From Epiperipatus broadwayi (lineage: Eukaryota; Onychophora; Udeonychophora; Euonychophora; Peripatidae), in assembly GCA_028023455.1 (NCBI GenBank), contig JAQFVV010006334.1, forward strand, positions 3,025,792 through 3,089,791: 64,000 nt of DNA, read 5' to 3'. Made by a program: the position numbers and the translations under genes. Positions 24,011-36,080 of this stretch are shown one piece after another. Below the pieces are notes generated by a model that saw nothing but the letters and a program-made list of their open reading frames with translations, made no database searches and was not told the DNA's origin. Positions within the stretch are counted from its first letter, which is position 1. The number at the start of each line of letters is the position of its first letter.

Positions 24011-25735
24011 TTTCACTTACATATAAATTTTATTAATTATCAGGGTGATTTAGCACATCCATTGATAGAATGCCTTTACGCCCTGAACAACATGCATGCC
24101 CACACAAAGTGACCCTGCAGTATACCATAACTGCAGTTTTTTTAAAAAAATAAACAAATATAAAAATCTTTTAACCAGATCTTACATATACTGGAAATTA
24201 TAATTACTGTTAAGCACTTTAACTATGTTTAAAATATCTAATTTGAACAGAGTTAAGTATAAATACACTGCAATACTAGCAGATAATGTGTAGAAAGATA
24301 ATCCTTTTTGTTGTCAAAAAACAAATATAAGCACATATTATTTTATTTAAATAAATTAATGGCATGCTTCAAACATTATAACCTTTATTATATCTATTTG
24401 GGAAACAAAAAACTCATATAAATCATAATAAATACATGATTGCAGACAAATACTGAAAGCACAGACACAATCACACATACATATATATATAGTATTAGTT
24501 GTATATAATAAAACAAATTTGTAAAATTCATAGTTACAACATCTCATACTACACATGTCAAATATTTACATACATATGAGGTCTATAAGACATAAATAAA
24601 AAATAATGAGGTATCAAACAAATAAATACTGAGCAACATTTTTTTGAAAACAATTATTTTTCGTAATTCAGTAAATAAATAGACTAAAGATATAGTCTCA
24701 TTTTTTAAAGTTAAATCTAAAAACAAAACAAAACTTAAGATCCAATTCTAAATATAAAAAGTGTATAATGCTCTACACAAATGAACTCAGCAGTATCATG
24801 ATGTTATGGACTGATTGCTAATGAATTAAAAAAAAATCTGCTTGATCTCAAGAATGTGAACACTTATCCTGTCATTTGGATATTTGAATGTCACATCACC
24901 TCCCAAGCAACCAACCACATAATTATTAGTAGTACAATTTAGAAATGCTGCACTGAACATGTAAGAATGTTATATTCTTTGTCTGATGGCATGGTGAAAT
25001 AATTATTAGTGACAATATGTCATTGCTTGTCACCTACTTAAAGTTGTTTATTCAAGATTCTTAATAATTAGATACATCACAATTTTCAAGGAGTCGTTTA
25101 CATTACTAAGATTTATGCTTTAAATATACGATGCTGAAATAAAGTATGTTTAAAGAGAACCAAGCAATGACTAACTATTACCAATTATAATAATACATGT
25201 CTATTTGTTAATGGATATAAAAAAAGAAGTCAATATATATACTTAAAATATTCTCACAAATATTTCAGATCTTAAAAAAAATATTTTGGATTTTCAAATG
25301 CTCTACACAGAACAATATTATTTCCTTTTAGAGATGCTACATCCTTTTATCTCTTTATGAGAGAAGGAAATAATTTTGAAAATCCTGTTAAAAACAGGAT
25401 TAATTAGAAACTTTATTGATTACAGATTTGACACTATTTACTTTCCTTCCATAAATAGGAATTTAAACATATAAACCAAACCACCAATGAATTCTCTATA
25501 AATAAGGCTAATAAACGAAAACAAGTTGTACTTTGAATTCATTTTTAATGAAAATGCATTACACACAAACAAATATTATTTACTCACACAAATACTATCA
25601 AGACTTAAATTTTCATCCAAAAAAATTCACATTGCATGACCAAATTTTTGTTAACAAAAAAAAAACGGAATCATTATTTATTCATTAAAAACCACATATA
25701 AATATGTAGAAATAATGAAAATTAAAAATTAACAC
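24011..25735 (-). other. FAK intron, AT-rich
   Basis: No gene or clear element. It contains A/T runs and short TA repeats. Confidence 0.5.
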
Positions 25736-25889
25736 GTTATCACATGATCACTATTTCTTATGCTTGCTTACAACTGTTATTAAAACAGAAAAAACTCTCC
25801 ATACAGTATTGCCACTCAGTGCAAACCAGAGTAATCAATGTATGCCAGAAGGCTTGGCATAAAATCTCCATTTAGTGCCTAATTATCAA

Positions 25890-25936
25890 ATATCACCAGA
25901 CTAGTTTCTGGCTTGTGTTGTTCATCAGTGAGGAAC
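25890..25936 (-). ncRNA. Hammerhead ribozyme-like motif, repeat copy 1
   Basis: On the minus strand CTGATGA (25922-25928) is followed by GAAA (25905-25908), the palindrome ACTAGT and the cleavage triplet GTC (25899-25901). Stem I can form about five pairs around one mismatch. Stem II is damaged, because the 5' strand that reads GGC in copy 2 is CAA here, so activity is doubtful. Confidence 0.45.
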
Positions 25937-26342
25937 CTTGGATCTGAGAGCACTGCACCTAGATCTTAGGATCTAATGCAACCCTCCAACAGTCACCTTT
26001 TATCTTTACATAACTACAAAACTTTGAGTCTTAAATTGAAAACACAATATATTGAAAACACTATAATATTTTTAATCCAAGCTCATTAGCTTATATAGTC
26101 ATATAGATCTGAACTCAGTTCAGTACCTATACATTTTGGTGTTTTTGGTTCTTTAATAACCATAGCCACCACTATCCTATTAGGCAGGATTGGTTTTAGG
26201 CCAATAAACATCACATGATCACCATTTCTTATGCTTGCTTGTAACAGTTATTAAAACAGGCAAAACTCTCCATATAGTATTGCCACTCAGTGGATGCCAG
26301 AATGCTTGTGCATAAAATACCCATCTAGTGCCTACTCATGCA

Positions 26343-26389
26343 ACATCCCCAGACTAGTTTCTGGCTTGTGGCCTTCATCAGTGAGAAAC
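26343..26389 (-). ncRNA. Type I hammerhead ribozyme-like motif, repeat copy 2
   Basis: The minus strand holds, in type I order: stem I strand TTTCTCA; core CTGATGA (26375-26381); stem II GGC-CACAA-GCC (within 26362-26374); GAAA (26358-26361); the short palindromic stem III ACTAGT; cleavage triplet GTC (26352-26354); and the second stem I strand TGGGGA. Stem I gives six pairs including two G-U. Stem III is only two pairs alone but six in a dimer, as in known Penelope-like and newt-satellite hammerheads. One deviation is an A-A mismatch where stem II normally closes with G-C. Predicted self-cleavage lies between 26352 and 26351. Confidence 0.6.
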
Positions 26390-27079
26390 GTTGGATCTGA
26401 GAGCATTGCTCTTAGATCTTAGGATCTAATGCAACCCTCCATCAGCCACCTTTTATCTCTACATAACAAAACTATGAGTCTTGAAAGCACAATAATATTT
26501 TCAATCCAAGCTCATTAGCTTATAGTCATATAGGTCTGAACTGAAAAACTATGAGTCTTGAAAACACAATAATATTTTCAATCCAAGCTCATTAGCTTAT
26601 AGTCATATAGGTCTGAACTCAGTTCAGTACCTATACATTTTGATGTCTTTGGCTCTTTAATAACCATAGTCACCACTATCCTATTAGGCAGGATTGGTTT
26701 TAAGCCAATAAACATCACATGATTACCATTTCTTATGCTTGCTTATAACTATTAAAACAGGCAAAACTCCCCATATAATATTGCCACTCAGTGCAAGCCA
26801 GAGTAAGCAAGCATAAGAAATAGTGATCATGTGATGCTTATTGGCTTAAAACCAATCATGTCTAATAGGATAGTGATGGCTATGGTTATTAAAGAATCAA
26901 AGACACCAAAATATATGGGTACTGAACTGAGTTCAGACCAATATGACTATATAAGCTAATGAGCTTGGATTGAACATATTGTGTTTTCAATTCAAGATTT
27001 GTAGTGATGTAGAGATAAAAGGTGGCTGCTGGAGGATTGCACTAAATCCTAAGATTTAGGTGCAGTACTCTCAGGTCCA

Positions 27080-27125
27080 AGACTCCTTATTGATGAAGGC
27101 CACAAACCAGAAACTGGGGATATTG
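27080..27125 (+). ncRNA. Degenerate hammerhead-like motif, inverted copy
   Basis: The inverted unit reads TTGATGA (27090-27096), AGGCCACAAACCA and GAAA (27110-27113) on the plus strand. C3 of the core is T, one stem II pair is weakened and the cleavage triplet GTC is deleted, so this copy should be inactive. Confidence 0.45.
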
Positions 27126-27540
27126 CATAAGTAGATACTACATGGGGATTTCATGCACAAACCTTCTGGCATCCACTGATTATTTTGGCTTGCACTATGT
27201 GGCAATACTGTATGGAGAGTTTTGCCTGTTTTAAATTAAATTATCAATATATAAAATTTATATAACTAAAGAGTAATACAGTTCACTTCAGGGCATATAT
27301 ATATACACACACACACTAATTCCTCCAATCAAAAATAGTGAAGTAAAAAACACTAGGCTTTCAAATTGCTGTTTTACAGATGAACATCAATTAGAATTTT
27401 AAATATATATATAAATAGCTCGTCTTACCTAGCCTGGATTAAATTCAGCACATTAGATGTAGCAGATGAATGAACAATCATTATACTCAAAAATATTTTG
27501 CATACATTATTATTTAATAATATTACAGCAATGGTTTATA

Positions 27541-27590
27541 ATTTATTTTGGCCATGAATATGAGGGAAAAACCTCGAAAGTACTATGCAC
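27541..27590 (+). repeat. Fragment related to the 17544 foldback element
   Basis: The block GGCCATGAATATGAGGG, followed by ACCTCGAAAG, is nearly identical to 17589-17618. The outer inverted arms are missing. Confidence 0.6.
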
Positions 27591-27759
27591 ACAGCAGTTA
27601 CTTGTAAATGAGTATAGCCATTCCAATTTCAATGGAGGAAAAAAAAGATAAAAAACTGATCTAATGATATGTTTAGCAATGACTCCACAAACCAATCTTA
27701 GTATAACAAATACATTCACATATAAAATATGCTGGTCCATTGTTTTGTTTATTTGATAT

Positions 27760-28860
27760 TTTGCACTGCTGTCTTTTAATCTCTTCAGCAGAAATATTTC
27801 TTTCTGAAATATTTCAATGTCATGTCTAATTGTAGCTTTTCAACATATTCTATTTTTTGTCATACCTGCACAATGGAATCAATCAACATTGCATCTTTTT
27901 ATAATAATTTTTAGATAATCTTATAATATAAACAAGATCTATCTCTCTCACAAAAACTATTCTCTAGTTCATGATAAACCAATCTTTTAAGAAAACTTGC
28001 ATTGTTAATTAATTTTACATCTCCAATCCAACAAAGGTATGATTTTATAATAACATATTTCTATAGCATCACATCCAGCAACCTGAAGCACATGCCAATT
28101 GGTTTTATAATCTTGCCATTGTATTTTTAAAATTTTATAGAACATCTTTAAATGAAAGTTTCTACTGCCTTTATATTGCTTTGACAGTTTCTTTAAGTCT
28201 CACATATAACAAATTAGCTAAATAAGAATTCTGTATACAATTAAAACTTAGAAGAAATAGTTATTATTTCTCTTGATGAAATATGTTTAACTTATGGAAA
28301 TCAGCAGCATGTTGGAGTCTATATTGCAACTAACCATTTAAGTCCATCTTTATGCTTATAAAACTACCAAAATATTTAAATTGGTTTCCATTTTCAAGTT
28401 GAAACTAAAAGTGAGTGAGAATTTTTCTTCCATTTCTGGCTGATTAAAGCTGGAGTTTTTTTGGACCATTAATTATTAAATCAAAGCTTTTATATGCTGC
28501 ATTCAAAATATTGAATATATTTTGAAGATCATTTTTTAAATTGGCAAAAATATTTATCCAGAATGCAAGAACATTCTTGTTCTTGCTTTTAACCAATTCA
28601 GATTAAAAATGCTATTATTAAACCTACATCATACCTAAATGCTCATTTTATTAAGCTACTCGTTAACATTTGAAAAGATCACTATAATAAAAGTTGAAAA
28701 CAATGTAGGAACAATTGCATAACCTTGTTTAACATTAGACTTCTTTTAAATTGTTCAAATGTTCCACTTGTAGTAATAACACTTCCTTCTTCTCATTCCA
28801 TCAAAGAGAATTTGTTTAACATGAATAAATTTTGATGAACAATTAACTAATTTCAAACAT
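27760..28860 (-). mobile_element. Very old antisense LINE reverse transcriptase relic
   Basis: Read on the minus strand, 28730-28750 gives SNVKQGYAIVPTLFSTFI, matching the SGVKQGCVLAPTLFSIF region of a widespread animal non-LTR reverse transcriptase family. After stops, FNLNWLKARTR near 28590 matches that family's FNLRRLxAKTK. Further downstream (about 27800-27960) traces such as IKRCNVD resemble the C-terminal LKxxNID block. Many stops and deletions, including loss of the FADD block, show great age. It lies inside the FAK intron in the same orientation as the gene. Confidence 0.6.
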
Positions 28861-30833
28861 TATAGGCCTGTTTGATTAATTATATATATATAAAGTAATT
28901 GTCTGTATATATTTATTTACTTTTAGGTTGATAATAGTTAAAAATGATTATGAATCATGTAAAAGTATTAAGACTTATTTTTATATATTCAAAAAGTAAC
29001 TTTGGCCTTATTATACTTTACCAAAAATTTCCTACTAGTTATTTAATTAATAAAAAATATTTTAATAATAAAAGAAATCGGAATATTTCAAAATTACAGC
29101 TACATTAAAACAGAAAACATATATCTCAAACAATTTGTTACTTCTTTCATTAGTCCAATGCAGATATCCATAAGTGGAATTAATTCTGAGAAAAACTTTT
29201 TGATTTTCCGATATCAAAAAGTGTGTTATTCAATCAATAACTGGTAGCAAAGTTCCTGCTACAACTCCTTATTGCACAAAAATAAATACATAAGAACTGT
29301 AAATGTGTAAATGCTTTGTAAGCAATTAATTAAATACATAAATTTCCTCATTTCCACTTAGTTTTAATTAAATCCTGAAATATTGCATTGTATAAGTTAA
29401 TTAAAAATTAACTTTAAATTCAAATTATTACTGTCACATAAAATAAAAATCTTTACATTGAATTTTTTTATAATGTATATATATTGTGTTCATGATTTCT
29501 ATTAATTGAATAATTTTATACCACTAATATAAAATAGACAATCTTATAGTTAGTAGAAAATATAATAAATAACTCCTAACATTGGTTTACCGAAACATAA
29601 TAAAAATAAATGTTTTAGTTTTTTTTTTGTTCACAAGATATGCTGTTTTTATAAATATATATATATAAGACTTTATTTTAGTATTGGGTGCCATATTCAA
29701 ACTATAGGCATTATATATAGAAGACAAACAAATGTGAAGGCAGACTGTGAACATTTAATAAGCAGTATCCTGATAATAGCATGTGATATTAGTCCATCAG
29801 ATAACATCGTTGTTGACTTGTAAGTTGATGTTTCATTAAAGAGTAGATACTGATATACAATCTCCTTTCTGAACTCTTTTTACTTTATTGTATTCAGATA
29901 TTTAGACATATAAAATCTGGTCACCATGAAAAGAAAATCTCATGTTGTGGAGTTGGGTGTTTGTATAATCAAATTTCCATCCTTTACTTATATGGACAGA
30001 AATTCAAAGAATTATGTACATCTTACATTCTGAAAAAACAGTAATGAGAATAAATTTATCAGATTAGACAAGAAAATACATCAGTAATGAGTCATTTGAG
30101 TCAGGAGTTTCATTTGGCAGATGACATTTTCGTCGGGTAGACCTGAGAACGATTTTCTACTCTACAAATATAGGATCTAGAAAAAAGTGAACTTTAGCTC
30201 AACCCTAAAAAAATTTTTTTTATGGATATAGAGAAGCATTATATATATAAAAAAAACACATGGTAAGTGCAACCTTTGCCATCCCCAATGACTGTGATTT
30301 GAACCTGAATCATATTAAAATTGGACAATTTTTCAGATTCCAAATAGATTTATGATTTTTTTTCTCAAAACTGCTTTAAGATAGACATCTAGCATAGATT
30401 GGTAAATGAATATCTAAGCTATTCTTAGCAAAAAGATAAAACAAAGATATTTATCCTTTATTAGTATGTAATCACTATTTATTGTTAATAAAATTTTTAT
30501 TGAGATGAAGATAAAACAAAGATAAACAAAAAAAAACCACTTAATTAAAACCTTAATTATTAGACAGTTGGAAAGCCTGCTGATCAGTACCAGATTTTTC
30601 ACTGACCCTGTATGCAGACTCGTGAAAATGTATCCCCAAAATTAAATTATTAATATCTAGCCAGGAATATATTAAGTCAATATATATAAAATAGCAAAGA
30701 TATATAAATTCCTAAAATAAAATAAAAATTATTTTTAGAAATGACTTTATGGCAAAATAAATTTAAAAAAAAAATTAAATTTAATAAGAAGTATTAATAG
30801 TAATAAAGCAGCGAAGCTATATTAAAAATTTAC
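28861..30833 (-). other. FAK intron, AT-rich
   Basis: No exon or clear element. Plus-strand GTGATTTGAACCTGAATC near 30294 looks like the antisense of a tRNA B-box, possibly another SINE trace. The patch at 30100-30200 is unassigned. Confidence 0.45.
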
Positions 30834-30866
30834 CTTTGTTTTTACCTTTCTTTAACATTGAATAAA
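30834..30866 (-). CDS. FAK homologue, in-frame 33-nt cassette microexon with two donors
   Basis: The minus strand has a strong acceptor (TTTCTTTCTTTCAG, ending at 30867), preceded by GATTAAT, a plausible branch site. Thirty-three exon bases follow, read TT + YSMLKKGKNK + G, then the donor GTAAAT (from 30833). A second donor, AAG|GTAAAA, lies within the exon after 30846, giving a 21-nt form. Entry and exit phases are the same, so inclusion of 33, inclusion of 21 or skipping all keep the frame between the 31818 and 19644 exons. Inclusion adds a Lys-rich basic stretch just before the tyrosine/proline-rich segment. Vertebrate FAK also has neural microexons elsewhere. Whether this one is neural is unknown. 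Confidence 0.6.
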
Positions 30867-31817
30867 CTGAAAGAAAGAAATAAAGATTAATCACCCAAAG
30901 CTAAAAAAATATTATTTTTTAGGATACTAAATACTAATGTAATTTTAGACATATGTAAAAAAAAAACAAAAAAACATTTAAATCACATAAAAAATCTAAG
31001 AATTTCTCTCCATCTCTTAGAAGGTTAAAAACAATTATCATGTTAACATTAAACAGTGAAATAATGACAATTTTAAATTTATTTTTATTTTTTTTGAGAG
31101 AGAGAAGATACATTAATATTAGTAACATATTTTGATATGCACAAAAGCTATGTATTGAGGTGAACCCTCCCACTTTAAAAAGAAACAAAAACCCACGATT
31201 CATAAAATTATATATAAAAACTTCTCTTCAAAAAATACACTTCTTTTAATTTTCAACTTAAAAGTATCATACATAATCAAAAGCCAACGTGATCATTTTA
31301 AAAGAAAAAAAAGGATCGTACAGTTTCATTAGCGCTGCAATTAAGTCATTTAAAATAATAAATTCAAATAATAATCTAAAATGAAAGAAAATATCCTTTT
31401 TTTTTTTTTTACAAACTAATAATATCCACAATATCTACAAAATATTAAAATAGTCCCAAAATAGAGAATTGACCAATGAATATTATGTCTACAAAAAAAG
31501 ACCACACAATTTTGACGCTAGGCCAAATTGCTTCTGCCTAAAAATCAGTTATATTACAAAATTAAATTAACACATTGTGCGTACAAAAACTGCAGTAATT
31601 TGAAATCCTAAACAGAGTACTATATAGTATTACATTTAATAAATCAATGATAAAAAGTGTTTGACTTTTAAATTCAGAAATTTATATATTTATATAGATA
31701 CATAAGCTAAATGTTATGTACCCATACAATTAGATGAAATAGTCTGTAAATAATTCCCTTCTGAGCAAACTTTCTCCAATAGCTTCTTTAGAGAATAATG
31801 ATGAGGGTGGTACTCAC
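30867..31817 (-). other. FAK intron (about 0.95 kb)
   Basis: AT-rich intron between the 31818 exon and the microexon. An 89-codon minus frame (30934-31203) is hydrophobic and looks accidental. Confidence 0.5.
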
Positions 31818-31875
31818 CAAGATTGCCAATTGCTGGATGGTGAAGTTTTGAGCCGTTTTCCAACTTTAATTTAGC
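31818..31875 (-). CDS. FAK homologue, linker exon ending AIGNL
   Basis: A 58-nt minus-strand exon lies between the acceptor CTATAG (ending 31876) and a near-perfect donor GTGAGTACC (from 31817). It starts in phase 0 and encodes AKLKLENGSKLHHPAIGNL plus one base. In vertebrate FAK, GPIGN stands a few residues before the HIYQPVGKP segment, so PAIGNL preceding the YQNVGKP exon is consistent in order and spacing. The last base G pairs with either the microexon (GTT, Val) or the 19644 exon (GAT, Asp). An alternative upstream AG at about 31883 would put an in-frame stop (TAG) in the exon, which supports the chosen start. Confidence 0.6.
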
Positions 31876-31984
31876 CTATAGCTAAAAGTAGGTAGATAGC
31901 AAACAATATTAAATGGTTATCAGATTAACTATGGCCAGTAAAATACAAAAAAAATCCTAAGCTGGATGGAATTTCTTTTTAGGC

Positions 31985-32072
31985 TTCTATCAATTTTAAC
32001 AAATCTGGATTTGAACTTCAAGTTATGAATGTCAGTCAGATGTGTTTCCTGTACACTATGAACCTACTATAT
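31985..32072 (-). repeat. SINE-like tRNA-derived trace
   Basis: The plus strand shows GGATTTGAACTTCAAG, then ATGAATGTCAGTCAGATGTG and CTGTACACTATGAAC, the order expected for an antisense tRNA (B-box, anticodon arm, A-box). A related trace is at about 51325-51400. Strongly eroded. Confidence 0.35.
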
Positions 32073-32904
32073 ATAATTATATATACACACATTCAAATAA
32101 CCATTTCTTTGTTGCTGACAGTCATTCCCCAGGAAAAATTAGTTTAGATAGGAAAGGGGGAGGGGGTGGATAAGAAAAGTAGGCAATATACAATATTCAT
32201 AACCTTGAACCCTACAGAATTTTGATCCATTTTATTAAATAGAGTTATGCTTAATCTATAGTCTGGTTGATATCCTGTAATCATACTGAATCTTGCTTCT
32301 GGCAAACTTGGTTGCATCTTTCCAGTTAAATGAGAAGAAAAAAACTGAACTAATAAATAAAAACCTGACTTATTAAAGAAAAAAGTAAATACACTCTCCA
32401 TAATATATATATATAACTGTCTTTTAATGAAGATAACACCCAAATAAAATTTCAAAATAAGCTGTCCTGTCACACAAAATCATTACTATTAATAATCACA
32501 GTTTAGTGTAGTAGTGAACTGGTAACTCGGGATTGATTTTTGACTGACTAATGCAAATTATGAAAAAAAAAGTCTCAGTTCAATTAACAGAAATTAATGG
32601 GCTCAACCTGCCATCATGGTGTTCTAGTATGCCAAATGCAATAAAATATGACCTTCATTGTTGGGCAGGTGTGAAAGTGTGTCATATATTCCTATGTACT
32701 AGTATCCTGTTGGTTTTTTAATAAAAAAAATTATTTAGGACAGTAGTGGTAATAAACTTGGATCATATGTCAAGCTATCATTTTAGTGCTCAAACACCAC
32801 AATCTTTTGAGCAACTAACCAATAGATTTTAAAAAAAAAATGTAATAAAATGAATATTAATAAATGCAATTACAAAACAATTCTTAACTAGCTAAATATT
32901 TATA
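32073..32904 (-). other. FAK intron with one coding-like frame
   Basis: A 109-codon minus-strand frame (32144-32473) contains the hydrophilic segment MQPSLPEARFSMITGYQPDY after a pyrimidine-rich tract. No good donor follows, and the domain is unknown to me. I do not call an exon. Confidence 0.4.
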
Positions 32905-33420
32905 ATCATCATTATCACTTTCAATCCATAATTCCCTCTATATCATACTTCAGCTAATTTTCTTATCCATCCATCCATCTCATTCTAACCTTTTTCTAGG
33001 TCTCATAAAGTCTCCTGAGCTTCAGTAAAATTTTAATCACATACCTATTATCATCACATCAGACTGATTTCTCTTTAACTTCTTAATTCAACTGATGATG
33101 TTACTGCTGCTTATTCTGTCAATCATGTTTTTCATATATGATTGCTCCTTTTTAAATCCAAATGAATACCTTTCCAAACTTTGTTGGTGATTTCAATCTC
33201 TATACTTTTCTTGTATCAAGTATCCAAGTTTACAATCCATACTTTAAGCATAGGTAAACATATTTATTTAAAAAATGTTTTCTTTTTCAATCAGTTTTAA
33301 TGATGTTCAACCATTATTGTTTCCATCTATATTAACTAATTTATCTAGTAAACATGGAATTAATCATAGATTTGAAACTTGGACATAATACTTTTAATAG
33401 AAATAGATTAATGTTAAAAG
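32905..33420 (-). mobile_element. RTE-like LINE 3' fragment
   Basis: This is an eroded match to the 3' part of the elements at 43548 and 61088. It shares the ATCATCATT tail, CATCCATCCATCTCAT, TTTCTAGGTCT and AATTTTAATCACATACCTAT, and in the same order. The minus-strand product would be the C-terminal end of the reverse transcriptase. It lies inside the FAK intron. Confidence 0.6.
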
Positions 33421-33534
33421 GCTGTATATGAGTAAAGGACTTTAAATGCATTTATAAGTAGGTAAAATGATTTGTAAATAATTCAGCACAAAGCAAAGAT
33501 CTAACAATCCCATCTCCATTCTGAGATTACGTAA

Positions 33535-36080
33535 AACTATCACATAAGTATATATGATTAGTATATACATAATTTCTTTTTTATATATAGTTGTTTTAAT
33601 AAAATTAAAACAATTAAAAATAATTATTTTCAATTGTTTGGTATAAAACTATTGTTTAAACTAAAATTCATTAATCAAGACATTGAAATAGAGATAAGCC
33701 CAAGGTCAAGTCGCAGCTTAGCAACTAATACAAAGAAAATGAAATTAAATTTAATTATCAATTATTAATATAATTTACAATTATAGAATGTAAAAATCAT
33801 GAAAATCAAACGATATATGCAGTACATGCTACCGAAGTTAATTCTACTATAAATACTGAATTAAATAATTTATTAAGGAATTCTATCTTTTGCCAATGTA
33901 TTAGCCACTATGTACAATAATTTTACTATATTCAAATATAGAATACTTTTAAAAGATAGATTAATAATTTGAATGTTTTGCTTATTGATAAAAGTTTTAT
34001 TAGAAAACAATTCTAATATCACTCAAATAGAAAAGTAAATAAACTACTCTTTATTAATATTATTCATATTTTCAAAATGAAATTATATAAGTTTTATTAA
34101 TTAGAAAAGCTTATAAAATCATTCTAATTTGGAATTTTGAAATAGATAAATTTTTTCAGAAAACTTTTATATATTTAAACCAAAATTAATGTAAGAAGAT
34201 TATACCTATAAAAAAATGTACTGTGAGTAAACACCACTTGTCATAGGATATAATGCTATTATTTTAACCAAAGATAGATGTAATTACTTAAACCTACTGA
34301 AATGTCTAAAATTATATAAATTTCATCTATATGATTTAAATGAAACTCCAATTGGTGCTAAAATAATTTGTGGAAGATGTCAACATGATGTAAGAAAAAT
34401 GTTTTGAAACAATTGGATATCTTGATTGTCTCTGCAATGATGAATGACCAAGGAATAAAAAGAACATTATTTTGCAAATATGGAAATGAATAGGATAATA
34501 ATATAAAATTTTATTAGAACATATTATCTTCATGAATCATCATTTAAAAATATTTAATTCTGAAATAGATAAATTTCTTCAGAAAACATTTATATATTTA
34601 AACCAAAATTAATTTAAGAAGATTATACTTATAGAAAAATGTATTGTGAGTAAACACCACTTGTCATAGGATATAATGTTATTATTTTAACCAAAGATAG
34701 ATGTAATTACTTAACCCTACTGAAATGTCTAAAATTATATAAATTTCAACTATATGATTTAAATGAAACTCCAATTGGTGCTAAAATAATTTGTGGAAGA
34801 TGTCAACATGATGTAAGAAGAATGTTTTGAAACAACTGGATATCTTGATTGCCTCTGCAATGATGAATGACCAAGGAATAAAAAGAACATTATTTTGCAA
34901 ATATGGAAATGAATAGGATAATAATATAAAATTTTATTAGAACATATTATCTTCATGAATCATCATTTAAAAATATTTATCTTTATTTCCTTTATTACCA
35001 AATTCTGTTTGCTATTGGAATAATTCATTGAAGAAAAACTAAATGAAGAAGAGTAGAAGATCATGAAATCAAATATTTTTTTTGTTAGATATTTAATAAA
35101 ATTTTGGTATTCTATGAAAATGACTTGACTGAGGTATGAACTGAGGTATAAAAGTAAACTTAATATGAAGGTAAGATTTTACCATTCTTCATATTGGATT
35201 TATTCATGACATGATAGAACTTTGTTGTTACTAACTTAATTAATATGATGTTTGTTTGTTGTTAGTTGTGTAAATGACTAATAACTTGTATAAAAGATTT
35301 TATATTTTTTTAATGATGACTATACATAGGAATGGTCTCATGAAATCAGAATTCTCTCATACGGATTGCATAATATAATATTACTATTTATTTGTATATG
35401 AATTATAGCATTTTTATAATTCTTTTTTGTGAATTATAAAAATTTATTTATTATGTTATAAATTATTAGAATCTGTTCCTGTGATGAGATACATATCTAC
35501 TATAGGAATATGAGAATGTATTAATTATTTAATATTATGAAATAGTAAAGATGTGAGTAAAGCACTTATGATATTTTTTTTTTGTTATATTAAATAAATT
35601 TGGATTGTTATTTGTTAATAAATATTGTTAAAGTTTTATTTAAATTTTAAAAAATTCCTAATTTATTTATTTATTTTAAGAAACAAAATAAAATTAAATA
35701 CATAAATCCACACACACATATTTATTGTATATCTTAATAACTTGGTTGAAATAAATTTTCAAAAATACGTTGAGATTATATTGAATATTGTTATTGCTAT
35801 AGAAATTGATGAAAACCACTGAAGAGAGTTAATTGTAAAAACTATCCTGAGTTTAAATTCTGAGCATAAAGGAACAATTAATAAAAACGAAAATTGAATA
35901 ATTTAGTTTAAATTGTATCTATATTAAATATTTGATATTAAATTATCCTGTTTGAAATTAATTCAATTTTGAATTAAAGTTAAATCATTTTATCCATAGC
36001 ATCCTTAATGAAGACCTCAAATCTGATTATAGTGAGATGCGACCACCTTGTTCGTTCCTTAGGGAATCCGTACCGTTACA
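33535..36080. repeat. Dispersed repeat copy 2, with a 423-bp tandem duplication
   Basis: Aligns with 2784-4792 from ACATAAGTATATATGATTAG to the end, which here reads CCGTTACA. The left ~0.45 kb of copy 1 is absent. Two nearly identical units of 423 bp lie head to tail at 34136-34558 and 34559-34981, where copy 1 has one. The duplicated block contains the NETPIG-type peptide relic. Confidence 0.7.

Larger units (their letters stand above)
25736..27236. repeat. Cluster of ~0.5-kb repeats: two direct, one partial, one inverted
   Basis: Copy 1 (about 25736-26205) and copy 2 (26206-26705) lie head to tail. A third direct copy is cut off near 26806, and a mostly complete inverted copy follows (about 26807-27236), so the right side is a long hairpin. 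Shared landmarks are ACATCACATGATCACCATTT, GTATTGCCACTCAGTG, ACTAGTTTCTGGCTTGTG and CCACTATCCTATTAGGCAGG. Copy 2 also has an internal ~77-bp tandem duplication (about 26465-26620). Each full unit carries a hammerhead ribozyme-like motif. The layout resembles tandem terminal repeats of Penelope-like elements or retrozymes, but no coding sequence is present. Confidence 0.75.

Noticed and set aside
27427-27485. Minus-strand frame VHSSATSNVLNLIQA before donor GTAAGACG
   Set aside because: Entry and exit phases do not fit either the microexon at 30834 or the exon at 19644, and there is no FAK-like motif.
32144-32473. 109-codon minus-strand open frame with a plausible-looking middle segment
   Set aside because: No good donor, no recognised domain, hydrophobic start, and it is not needed for the exon chain.
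34336-34956. Two near-identical 65-codon minus-strand open frames
   Set aside because: They are antisense by-products of the 423-bp duplication. The conserved peptide is on the opposite strand.
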